Part shown: in pieces, positions 1-6,343 of the stretch
Layout of the letters: each line of letters opens with the position of its first letter
How positions within the stretch are numbered: the first letter of the stretch is position 1
NCBI GenBank assembly: GCA_004356265.1
Contig: SMXK01000123.1
Span: forward strand, 1-7,323
DNA from: Bacteroidota bacterium
GTDB lineage: Bacteria > Bacteroidota > Rhodothermia > Rhodothermales > UBA10348
Direction: 5' to 3'
Length of the DNA stretch: 7,323 nucleotides
Position numbers and translations under genes: made by a program
Notes under the pieces: generated by a model
Seen by the model: the letters and a program-made list of their open reading frames with translations, nothing else
Databases searched by the model: none
Told to the model about the DNA's origin: nothing

Positions 1-142
1 AGAATTCATGTCCACTCGATGATCGTTCTCCGAACCGCTTGAATTATCGTGTTTCTGATCCGCCCGAACAAGGTAGTCTGACAGGCCTATCAGGCCAACG
101 ACAGATTATTATTCGGCACAAGTCCTCTAGCAGTTTTCTCCT
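1..142. other. Left-edge region without a recognisable gene
   Basis: All minus-strand frames leaving the PspB-like gene close within about 100 bases. The plus-strand frame that stays open here simply runs on into antisense of the PspB-like gene and resembles no family I know. On the minus strand, a purine-rich AAGGAG lies just past the PspB-like stop with no sensible gene behind it. An ATG at 9-7 (minus) could be the first codon of the next operon gene leaving the window, but only three codons are visible. The only other structure is the near-palindrome at 78-93. Confidence 0.4.
78..93. repeat. 16-bp near-palindrome downstream of the PspB-like gene
   Basis: The sequence CTGACAGGCCTATCAG equals its own reverse complement except for one mismatched pair (the C at 82 against the A at 89). 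It lies 50 bases past the PspB-like stop. There is no T-run on either side, so it is a poor intrinsic terminator. It could be a binding site or chance. Confidence 0.3.
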
Positions 143-481
143 TCAGGATCGAATACGCTTGGCAATGGCGGCGACCTCGTCTTCGTCGGTAGGGATTACG
201 AGTTCAGGTTCCGGGAGGATAGGTTTCGAGACGACAGGTTTCTGCTGTCGCGTTGACTGGCCATCCATGTCGTCCCAAGTCTGACTGGTAACTATGGCTT
301 CCAGGTTCTGGACTCTCTTGATCAGATTCGCGTTTCGCTCCGACATGTTCTCGAGCGCAGTTTCTATTTCTGATGTCGACGCACTGATATTCTGCTGTTT
401 AGCTTTAAACTTCAGCCACTCGGAATACGCTGCGAAAAGCATCGCAGCGATCGGAATCAGGACCCAGGCCATACCAGACAT
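143..481 (-). CDS. PspB-like small membrane protein with coiled coil and C-terminal extension
   Basis: A 112-residue protein. Residues 4-20 form one hydrophobic membrane helix right at the N-terminus, with no cleavage site. Residues about 34-66 have heptad-like hydrophobic spacing (ENMSERNANLIKRVQNLEAI), followed by an acidic WDD. This order, with the RVQNLEAI...WDD stretch, resembles PspB of the phage shock response, where the helix is followed by RIQALESIL and a Trp-Arg-Asp end. PspB works with PspC at the inner membrane and signals envelope stress. E. coli PspB has 74 residues; here a Pro/Glu-rich tail of about 40 residues (73-112) is added. No PspA or PspC gene is visible, though the left edge cuts the downstream side. 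The ATG at 481 follows an A-rich leader without a Shine-Dalgarno site. The gene is divergent from the MscS-type channel, suggesting shared control. Membrane anchor plus coiled coil is clear; the PspB family call is by resemblance only. Confidence 0.65.
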   Translation of the reverse strand: MSGMAWVLIPIAAMLFAAYSEWLKFKAKQQNISASTSEIETALENMSERNANLIKRVQNLEAIVTSQTWDDMDGQSTRQQKPVVSKPILPEPELVIPTDEDEVAAIAKRIRS

Positions 482-611
482 ATTTTTTTAATTAAGTAGT
501 TAATTGAAACAGCAGAACCAGGATTTAATTGGCTGCGCATCCGACAGGAGCCCATTGTTCCTTGGTCCGATTATCTTACATTCGAGGAGACTTTATGGTT
601 GTCGTGAAAAA
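482..611. promoter_or_regulatory. Divergent intergenic region between PspB-like and MscS genes
   Basis: This stretch must hold the promoters of both divergent genes. Its left end is strongly AT-rich: seven T at 483-489, then the inverted repeat at 490-505. I find no convincing -35/-10 pair. TTGAAA at 504-509 is followed by TTTAAT at 524-529, but the 14-base spacing is short. TATCTTAC at 572-579 loosely resembles the -7 element of Bacteroidota promoters. A good Shine-Dalgarno, GAGGAGA (584-590), precedes the mini-ORF at 595. The plus frame is open from TTG at 504, but that start has no ribosome site and its extra residues look like no protein, so I treat 504-611 as leader. Confidence 0.5.
490..505. 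promoter_or_regulatory. Perfect AT-rich inverted repeat, candidate operator
   Basis: AATTAA-GTAG-TTAATT is a perfect 6-bp inverted repeat with a 4-base spacer. It starts 8 bases upstream of the PspB-like ATG and lies on the side of the intergenic region where that promoter or leader should be. Symmetry and position fit a dimeric regulator site that could act on both divergent genes. AT-rich palindromes also arise by chance, and as RNA the hairpin would be weak. Confidence 0.35.
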
Positions 612-615
612 ATGA
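595..615 (+). CDS. Six-codon leader ORF overlapping the MscS start
   Basis: ATG GTT GTC GTG AAA AAA TGA encodes MVVVKK and is the first ATG behind the only strong Shine-Dalgarno in this leader (GAGGAGA, 584-590, 4 bases before the ATG). Its stop overlaps the ATG at 612 as ATGA, so ribosomes ending here could restart on the channel gene. The stop follows a run of six A. A -1 slip, or one extra A in the transcript, would join MVVVKK directly to the channel frame (MIQAPL...). It may be a real coupling leader, a slippage start, or the sign of a one-base sequence error. Confidence 0.35.
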   Translation: MVVVKK

Positions 616-1856
616 TCCAAGCCCCCCTCCCATACGGCCTTATGCGTGATTTCTCATTGAATCTACGCGCAGGAGTGCACCGCAGAATCGGGTTGTTGGT
701 CATTCTTGGTCTTTTTCTGGGTGGATGTTCGTGGTTCACGGGCGAAGACGACGGTACGTCTGTATTAAGTGAGAATGACTCCCTTGAATCCGCGTCCTTG
801 CGGCCGACTCTGGGACAGGGAATGGCGCGCTACATGGACTCCTTGTCGATTGCGACGACCCGGCTGGATACGGTGTCGATTTCAGGGGATGACATGGTAG
901 CAGAATCGTTCGATGATCTGGCCGACGCGATCAGTTATCTGGGGTCCACGATATCTGCCTACACACAGGAGCAGGCTCGCGCGTCGGGAACGTTGCAAGC
1001 CTCAAAAAGAGCACCCGGTAGAATCGCCCAGGGATATGGGTTGAGAGTATTTTTCGCTCTGGTTGTCCTTGCGTTCAACTGGTTTATCGTGCGCGGGGTG
1101 ACTTTCGTACTGGAGAAATTATCTGAGCGGAATGCTGAACACAGACTGTTCTTCAAGCGACTAGTGCCAATCGCTCGAGTATTGATTTGGACGACTGCCG
1201 GTTATTTTATTCTCCGGACGATTTTTGAGGTTAACACACAAAATCTGTTTGCAGCGGCAGCGGCCGTTGGTGTCGCGATCGGATTTGCAGCCCAAGGGGT
1301 AGTAAGGAATATATTTGGTGGATTTGTAATAATATCAGACCGTCCTTTTCAGATCGGCGACAAAATTTGCGTAGAGGGCACGTACGGTGAAGTCTTGTCA
1401 ATAGGGCTTCAGTCGACCCGGATTGTGACCCCGGACGACAGTGTTGTGACTGTTCCGAATGCACAGATGGTAGACAGTCAGGTGTCCAACGCGAATTCAG
1501 GCGAACTCAATTGCCAAGTTGTCACAGACCTGTACTTGCCGGGCCACGTGGATGAATCCGTTGCCAAACAGATTGCTTATGAGGCTGCCGCATCATCCAA
1601 ATATGTTTACCTGAAAAAGCCGATCGTGGTCCTGGTCCTGGACGAATTCAGGGAGACATTTGTAACTCACTTGAAAGTGAAGGCCTATGTGCTCGACACC
1701 AGGTATGAATTCCTGCTTGTGAGCGACATAACGGAACGCGCCAGAAAGGCATTCAGAGAAGCCGGTTTGTTAGATACTTTGCACGGAGCTCGTGCATACG
1801 TGGACCTTAGCGGTTTGGGTGAAACAACACGGAGCGCGGAGGACGGGAAGAGATGA
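612..1856 (+). CDS. MscS-family mechanosensitive ion channel with N-terminal lipobox
   Basis: MscS channels open under membrane tension and release solutes during osmotic downshock. Numbering from ATG 612 (414 residues): a basic stretch and the hydrophobic LLVILGLFLGGC end in a lipobox with Cys39. About 100 acidic, Ser-rich residues follow. Hydrophobic helices lie at about 142-163 and 186-204. The Ala/Gly-rich pore helix at 211-239 (VGVAIGFAAQGVVRNIFGG) runs into the beta-domain signature RPFQIGDKI (244-252), then GEVLSIGLQSTRI and the VPNAQM motif near 281-286. The rest matches the MscS C-terminal alpha/beta region. The start is uncertain. TTG 504 has no ribosome site. ATG 612 is coupled to a leader ORF. 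ATG 642 gives the neatest lipoprotein signal but also lacks a Shine-Dalgarno. The stop overlaps the next gene by ATGA. The family is certain; lipidation is inferred from the lipobox, and the segment could instead be an extra membrane helix. Confidence 0.9.
   Translation: MIQAPLPYGLMRDFSLNLRAGVHRRIGLLVILGLFLGGCSWFTGEDDGTSVLSENDSLESASLRPTLGQGMARYMDSLSIATTRLDTVSISGDDMVAESFDDLADAISYLGSTISAYTQEQARASGTLQASKRAPGRIAQGYGLRVFFALVVLAFNWFIVRGVTFVLEKLSERNAEHRLFFKRLVPIARVLIWTTAGYFILRTIFEVNTQNLFAAAAAVGVAIGFAAQGVVRNIFGGFVIISDRPFQIGDKICVEGTYGEVLSIGLQSTRIVTPDDSVVTVPNAQMVDSQVSNANSGELNCQVVTDLYLPGHVDESVAKQIAYEAAASSKYVYLKKPIVVLVLDEFRETFVTHLKVKAYVLDTRYEFLLVSDITERARKAFREAGLLDTLHGARAYVDLSGLGETTRSAEDGKR
1838..1843 (+). 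promoter_or_regulatory. Ribosome binding site of the giant NTPase gene
   Basis: GGAGGA lies within the last codons of the MscS gene, 9 bases before the ATG at 1853. It fixes the start of the large gene and, with the ATGA overlap, supports translational coupling so that channel and NTPase are made together. Confidence 0.7.
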
Positions 1857-4800
1857 GCGATAATCAACCAGAATTATTTGTTCAGACTGATGATGCTGAT
1901 CCCGTGAAACATGACCAGTCGCCCGCGTCAGTTCCGCAAGATTTCGACGAGTCAAGACCTGTTCTTTCCCATCTCATCGAAATGGAGAGGCTGATCAGAT
2001 CCGTTGTTCAAGACTTGTTTGAGACCTTTGATTCAGGCAGGTCTGATGGATGGACTGACACCATTGCCCGGAGTGGAGTACGTCTGCTGGAGCAGAGATC
2101 CACAGATAGCAGTTCCTCGAATGTCGTTTTGGGGAAGCAAAACTCTGAGAGTCATGGGCTGGAGCATCAGGCTTTTTTTGATCTTCGGGACGCCGTCCAA
2201 CAGAATGTGGTCCGGCCCCTTTACAAGCTGATCAAATCAACAGCGTCAGGCGAATCGCTTCAGACGGCCATTAATCTCGGCTTTGATAGAATGGACACGG
2301 CTGCCCGTAATCTCCCCGAGATTGTGGATCGAAAAGAGCCTGGCGCGCTTTACGATATCAGAGAAAATGATTCGGCGCTTGTTAAGGTCCGGAAGACCTG
2401 CATTCAATTGGGTCGGGCGATAACACCCGGAAGCGCAGATAAGACACATGTTCAGCGCGTATCACTCAGAAGAGACACACTCCATCATTTGCGGGTTGAT
2501 GTCGTTCCCGGTGTCAAAAAATCTTTAGAACTCACCCTCGTTCGGTACGCGCAAACTCTTCCGGAGATGGAAAGGTGTCTGACAAACTGGACTCACGCAG
2601 TATTGGACGCTGAACGACTTTTCGATCAGGTAAAAAATCACTACGCGGAAGGCGAACACATTTCTGTGCCGGAGCTCAAAGAAGATGATCCAGTTGCGCC
2701 GGACCCTGAAACGGAAGTACTCACGGAGATTGAGTTGGCAGCATCCGGTGAGGATTTATCAAACGGAAAGAAGACGTCCAGTCGGCAGGATGTATTAAAC
2801 AAGCTGCGGCGGGCAATCGAGGACCTGATCGCGTCGTTGCAACCGATGGATCGTGATACACAAGCTTTTACTACTCAACGATCGTTAGACATTGACAACG
2901 CGATTGATCGGTTTAAGGCGGGTGTTCAGAGCAGTGGCACATTCATGTCGGTTGTAAAAGATTATACAGACGCTCCGATTCGCGAGAAGGCACGGTTATC
3001 GCCCCGTCTGGAACCTTGGATAGGCGAGATAATCTCGAGATTTGAATTTTGCCTGGCGCTGTTAGATGCGAAAAAAAGACTGTCAGAATTGCAGAATTCT
3101 CTGATTCAGTCGCTGTCAGAAGCCACCGTTTCGCCACTTTCAAAGGCTTGCGAGAGCGCCTCGGTTCAACTGAAAGATTTGCATCAGGAAGCGGTAGACG
3201 TTTTTGAGCAAGTCGGCCGATTTGGTACCGAAACCGACCTTCCCGGGCGGTTGGAAAACTGGAAAGAAAGAGCGGTTCGGATGATTCATGACGGTATTAT
3301 CAGTCATGTTGGTTCACTGAATATGAGGGACCGCATCGAGGAGATTGTCGAGGATCACCGAACCCGAAGTCGCAAAATTCCGAATATTTACCCGGAGGCC
3401 TTTGTAGTACACGATGTACCGGACTCGGCGATCACAAAGATCGAGTTTCGTTCTGAGCCTTATGCACTGGAATTCAGGGAATACGTGCAAAGCGCCATAG
3501 ATGTGGCGTTGGATAAGAGGATGTCAATTTCTCCGGAGAAATTGCTCTCCAGCATCAAGGAGATCTTGAAAAACGTTGCAAATATCACCGACGTAATCGG
3601 ATTTAATTTGGGAGAGGCACAAACCGAGATTCGGGAACAGCAAAATTCACTGGAGTCGGTAAGGGAGCTTGCGTTAAACGGTCTGGCGCGTTCGGCGGAA
3701 TCGCTGATGTTGGAAGCGGACAGACTTTCCGTTCCGATGACAGAGGTAACTGAGGATGTCGACACGCTTTTCGCGGAGTGTTGGGATAAGATTCATGAGC
3801 GCGCCCGGGTTGAGAATCAGGCTCTGAAGTATATCATCGACGCGAAATCCTCCTTGGAGGAACAACAAAAGCGGTTGATGGACACGCTCGCCACCCGCGG
3901 GTCCGAGTTTTTAATCTCGAGCAAAAGTGCGTTTCGACAATTTCGAATCAGGGTCGCCGAGCTTGTTCGATGGGGTCGGGCCGCAGTCGGAGAGATAGAA
4001 CATCACGAACTCTCATTTCAGGAGACTATCGAGGCCCTATCCAAGCTGGAAGAGATTCTGGCGACCGTTCCGCAGGTGTACCGTCGATTATTCTCATTTA
4101 ATCCCGTCTTGGAACCGGATTTACTCGTTGGCCGGGACAAAGACCGGCTCGCGATTTCAAAACACGTCAAAAAATGGAAACAAGGATTAACGCAGTCTCT
4201 GCTCATTTCCGGTTCACCGAGCAGCGGTCGAACGAGTCTGCTGAATGTTCTGAAAGACACGGTATTTCGTGATGCCGAAGTCGTAACCCTGTCGTTGAAG
4301 CAACGAATTCTGGATGAGGCTCATCTTACCGACCAGTTAATTCGGACTCTGAATTTAGACCTGTCAGATCGGTCGAGACCGCTTTTGCTCGACGACTTGA
4401 ATATCGCGCTGAACGAAACAGATAAAACAGATATTCTGAAAGTTGTCATAATCGAACACATAGAGCATTTATTTCTGAGGACGATCGGAGGTACAAAACT
4501 ACTTGCCCGGTTACTGATCGTAATGTCGCGCACCGATTCTAAAATTTTATGGTTGAGTACCGTTTCTGAGTTCGGGTGGCAATATTTCGCCTCAAATGAG
4601 CGCGCAGCAGCATCTCTGGTCACGTGCCATATGCTCACGGAACTGGATCGCCCTGCAATCGAAAAATTGATCATGAGTCGCCACCGGAAAAGTGGCTATA
4701 CCCTTCAATTTGAAATGGGAGACGTATCCAATCCGCTCCTGAAGAGGCGATTAAAAAAAGCTCCGTCTGCTGAGGCTGAACAGAAGATTCTTCGCGACGT

Positions 4801-5221
4801 GTACTTCGACAGATTGCACTCGGTGTGCGGACAAAACATCATGCTGGCTCTGTATTCGTGGATCCGGTCCATCACGGTGAACGAGGACGAGTCCGGTGTG
4901 ACGGTACGGGCGCTTAATCCAATAAAATTCGCTTTTCTCGGCGCGTTTTCTCTTCAGCAGGCAACGGCTTTAAAATCCCTTTTGGATCACAGATCCCTGA
5001 CGATCGAAGAGTATTCAGAAGTGAGCCAGGCCAACGCCGAAGAAAGCCTGGCAATATTCGAATCATTTGCCAATGCATTGTTAATTGAGGTGCTGGATGA
5101 AGGTGCTACGCCTGAGCATTTTAATTTCCTGTCCGTCAAACCCGGAGTTCGATATCGGATAAGGCCTCTGACGGTGCAGCCTGTAGTTCAATTTTTACGG
5201 GGAAGAAACATCGTTTATTGA
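1853..5221 (+). CDS. Giant helical protein with degenerate C-terminal P-loop NTPase domain
   Basis: The product has 1122 residues, with no signal peptide or membrane helix, so it is probably cytoplasmic. Residues 1-35 are acidic and likely disordered. From about 36 to 740 the chain is highly charged and mostly helical, with coiled-coil-like stretches (for example about 820-to-630 bases before the NTPase part, residues 585-720) and an acidic linker near 270-310; I recognise no domain there. The NTPase domain opens with RRLFSFNP and VGRD (759-762). Its P-loop is GSPSSGRTS (787-795), with Arg793 where Walker A has Lys. The Walker B strand is VVIIEHIEHLF (864-874), with Glu868-His869 where Asp-Glu is usual. 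A sensor-like strand ILWLSTVSEFGW follows (898-909), then RHRKSGY (943-949). The order resembles ORC/STAND-type AAA+ ATPases. The tail (about 1026-1122) has a winged-helix-like pattern around LTIEEYSEV. It is coupled to the MscS gene, suggesting it acts on the cytoplasmic side of the channel. Gene and P-loop fold are clear; function is unknown. Confidence 0.85.
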   Translation: MSDNQPELFVQTDDADPVKHDQSPASVPQDFDESRPVLSHLIEMERLIRSVVQDLFETFDSGRSDGWTDTIARSGVRLLEQRSTDSSSSNVVLGKQNSESHGLEHQAFFDLRDAVQQNVVRPLYKLIKSTASGESLQTAINLGFDRMDTAARNLPEIVDRKEPGALYDIRENDSALVKVRKTCIQLGRAITPGSADKTHVQRVSLRRDTLHHLRVDVVPGVKKSLELTLVRYAQTLPEMERCLTNWTHAVLDAERLFDQVKNHYAEGEHISVPELKEDDPVAPDPETEVLTEIELAASGEDLSNGKKTSSRQDVLNKLRRAIEDLIASLQPMDRDTQAFTTQRSLDIDNAIDRFKAGVQSSGTFMSVVKDYTDAPIREKARLSPRLEPWIGEIISRFEFCLALLDAKKRLSELQNSLIQSLSEATVSPLSKACESASVQLKDLHQEAVDVFEQVGRFGTETDLPGRLENWKERAVRMIHDGIISHVGSLNMRDRIEEIVEDHRTRSRKIPNIYPEAFVVHDVPDSAITKIEFRSEPYALEFREYVQSAIDVALDKRMSISPEKLLSSIKEILKNVANITDVIGFNLGEAQTEIREQQNSLESVRELALNGLARSAESLMLEADRLSVPMTEVTEDVDTLFAECWDKIHERARVENQALKYIIDAKSSLEEQQKRLMDTLATRGSEFLISSKSAFRQFRIRVAELVRWGRAAVGEIEHHELSFQETIEALSKLEEILATVPQVYRRLFSFNPVLEPDLLVGRDKDRLAISKHVKKWKQGLTQSLLISGSPSSGRTSLLNVLKDTVFRDAEVVTLSLKQRILDEAHLTDQLIRTLNLDLSDRSRPLLLDDLNIALNETDKTDILKVVIIEHIEHLFLRTIGGTKLLARLLIVMSRTDSKILWLSTVSEFGWQYFASNERAAASLVTCHMLTELDRPAIEKLIMSRHRKSGYTLQFEMGDVSNPLLKRRLKKAPSAEAEQKILRDVYFDRLHSVCGQNIMLALYSWIRSITVNEDESGVTVRALNPIKFAFLGAFSLQQATALKSLLDHRSLTIEEYSEVSQANAEESLAIFESFANALLIEVLDEGATPEHFNFLSVKPGVRYRIRPLTVQPVVQFLRGRNIVY

Positions 5222-5227
5222 CGAGAC

Positions 5228-6343
5228 CTAATGGCCGATCGTTCGGCCTTTCCAGCGAAGCTGACCGCGCGCGCGCGCAAAAACGGAGTCAAGAGCAACA
5301 AGTGACTTGAGTACGAACGATAACGGAACCACTATTGACAGCCATGGCGGTTGCCTCATTATTCTATCAGTTATCGCTTTTACGAGGATCTGCCCTATGT
5401 AGAGAACGGGGTTATAGATCGGAGCCACAACGAATAAAACCGTGAAGATGGACCAATTGAAAAGCGCCAGGACTGTGGTGGGTCCAAGCATCGATGACGC
5501 ATTTTTTCTGAATCCACTCCACGCATCCGATAAACTCGAATACATATAAACAGCAAGATCGTCTTGCCAGTCTGTTAAAACGGGGGTAATGCCGAGACCG
5601 TGTAAATACCGGCCAATCATTACGTCTTCCAGCACTTCGTTCTTGACTGCTTCGTGAGGAAGGTGTCTGCGGTACAGTTCAGAACCGATGATCCAGCATT
5701 GACCGTTGAGCCCCGCCAGCAGAGAAGACGGCAGTCTTGACTGCAGCCACCACGGTGCCAGTGCCAGAATAAAGTGTCCGACAACGGAGACCAGCAGTTG
5801 ACCTTCGCCACGAAGCGAAGGCATTGCCGTCAGGACGGTGTCGTTTTTGCGATGTTGGTGAGCGACCACAAGGCATTGGAGCGCATAATCATGCAGGAAC
5901 TCGGTGTCGGCGTCCAGAAAAATCATAATGTCTCCGGAGGCTGATTCCGCCAGGCGATGACAGGCATGTACCTTACCAACCCAACCCTCCGGTAGATCTG
6001 ATCCGCGGATGGATTTTACACGAGAGTCCGTGGCGGCAGAAATGATCTCCCATGTATTGTCCGTAGACAGGTCATCATAAATGAGGAATTCTGCATTTTG
6101 GTACCTCTGACGTTTCAAAGAGGCGAGTAAACGCGGAAGATTGTTTGATTCGTTTCGCGCCGGAATCAGAACCGAGACGGCAGCGCTGGGACAGGGAGCG
6201 GAGGAATTAGCTGCGGAAAGACGGTCCCGCCGGATTGTACGGGCATTCAGAAGCGCTGTGATCAGCATGATCGCCTGAACGGTGATCGCGCTGTAAAACA
6301 ACACTGTGAAAAACAATCCCGAGTCAATCAAACCGGTCAACAT
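5228..6343 (-). CDS. Family 2 glycosyltransferase, CrtQ/HpnB-like, membrane-bound
   Basis: A 371-residue inverting GT-A transferase that moves a sugar from a nucleotide donor, probably to a lipid-like acceptor at the inner membrane. An N-terminal membrane helix (about 9-32) is followed by the GT2 core: VLIPARNE (58-65), the Asp pair YDDLSTDNT (89-97), LPEGWVGKVHACH (117-129), the metal-binding DAD (144-146), GLNGQCWIIG (211-220) and the catalytic-type ED (239-240). W..GF.KN (275-281) stands where other GT2 enzymes have QxxRW. Two more hydrophobic segments (about 289-310 and 333-352) and a C-terminal RWKGR end the chain. EGWVGK...CH and the final WKGR are typical of transferases associated with carotenoid (CrtQ) and hopanoid (HpnB) genes, but no such pathway gene is visible, so the acceptor is unknown. 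The ATG overlaps the CutC stop by 7 nt, with no clear Shine-Dalgarno, implying coupled translation. Confidence 0.88.
   Translation of the reverse strand: MLTGLIDSGLFFTVLFYSAITVQAIMLITALLNARTIRRDRLSAANSSAPCPSAAVSVLIPARNESNNLPRLLASLKRQRYQNAEFLIYDDLSTDNTWEIISAATDSRVKSIRGSDLPEGWVGKVHACHRLAESASGDIMIFLDADTEFLHDYALQCLVVAHQHRKNDTVLTAMPSLRGEGQLLVSVVGHFILALAPWWLQSRLPSSLLAGLNGQCWIIGSELYRRHLPHEAVKNEVLEDVMIGRYLHGLGITPVLTDWQDDLAVYMYSSLSDAWSGFRKNASSMLGPTTVLALFNWSIFTVLFVVAPIYNPVLYIGQILVKAITDRIMRQPPWLSIVVPLSFVLKSLVALDSVFARARGQLRWKGRTIGH
5233..5251. terminator. Hairpin at the convergent gene junction, possible weak terminator
   Basis: GGCCGA-TCGT-TCGGCC is a perfect 6-bp GC-rich stem with a 4-base loop, followed by only TTT on the plus strand and ATTAG on the minus strand. 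It begins 12 bases past the giant gene's stop and lies inside the last codons of the convergent glycosyltransferase gene. Position suits a shared terminator for two converging operons, but the U-tract is short in one direction and absent in the other. Confidence 0.4.

Noticed and set aside
78..93. Near-palindrome as an intrinsic terminator of the PspB-like gene
   Set aside because: No T-run follows the stem on the minus strand, so it is listed only as a repeat.
39..284. Plus-strand open frame across the left edge
   Set aside because: Most of it is antisense to the PspB-like gene; its Ser-rich product resembles no family, and it begins at TTG without a ribosome site.
504..611. TTG start and 36-residue N-terminal extension of the MscS gene
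   Set aside because: No Shine-Dalgarno is present, TTG 504 overlaps the AT-rich inverted repeat, and the extra residues would bury the lipoprotein-type signal; ATG 612 or 642 fits better.
4321..4674. 117-residue minus-strand open frame within the giant gene
   Set aside because: Antisense to the NTPase domain, which carries clear motifs in the plus frame; no ribosome site or family resemblance.
1853..5221. Giant protein as an SMC/Rad50-type or dynamin-type ATPase
   Set aside because: SMC/Rad50 split the Walker motifs between the ends and have an ABC signature, and dynamins carry the GTPase at the N-terminus; here the whole P-loop domain is C-terminal with ORC/STAND-like order.
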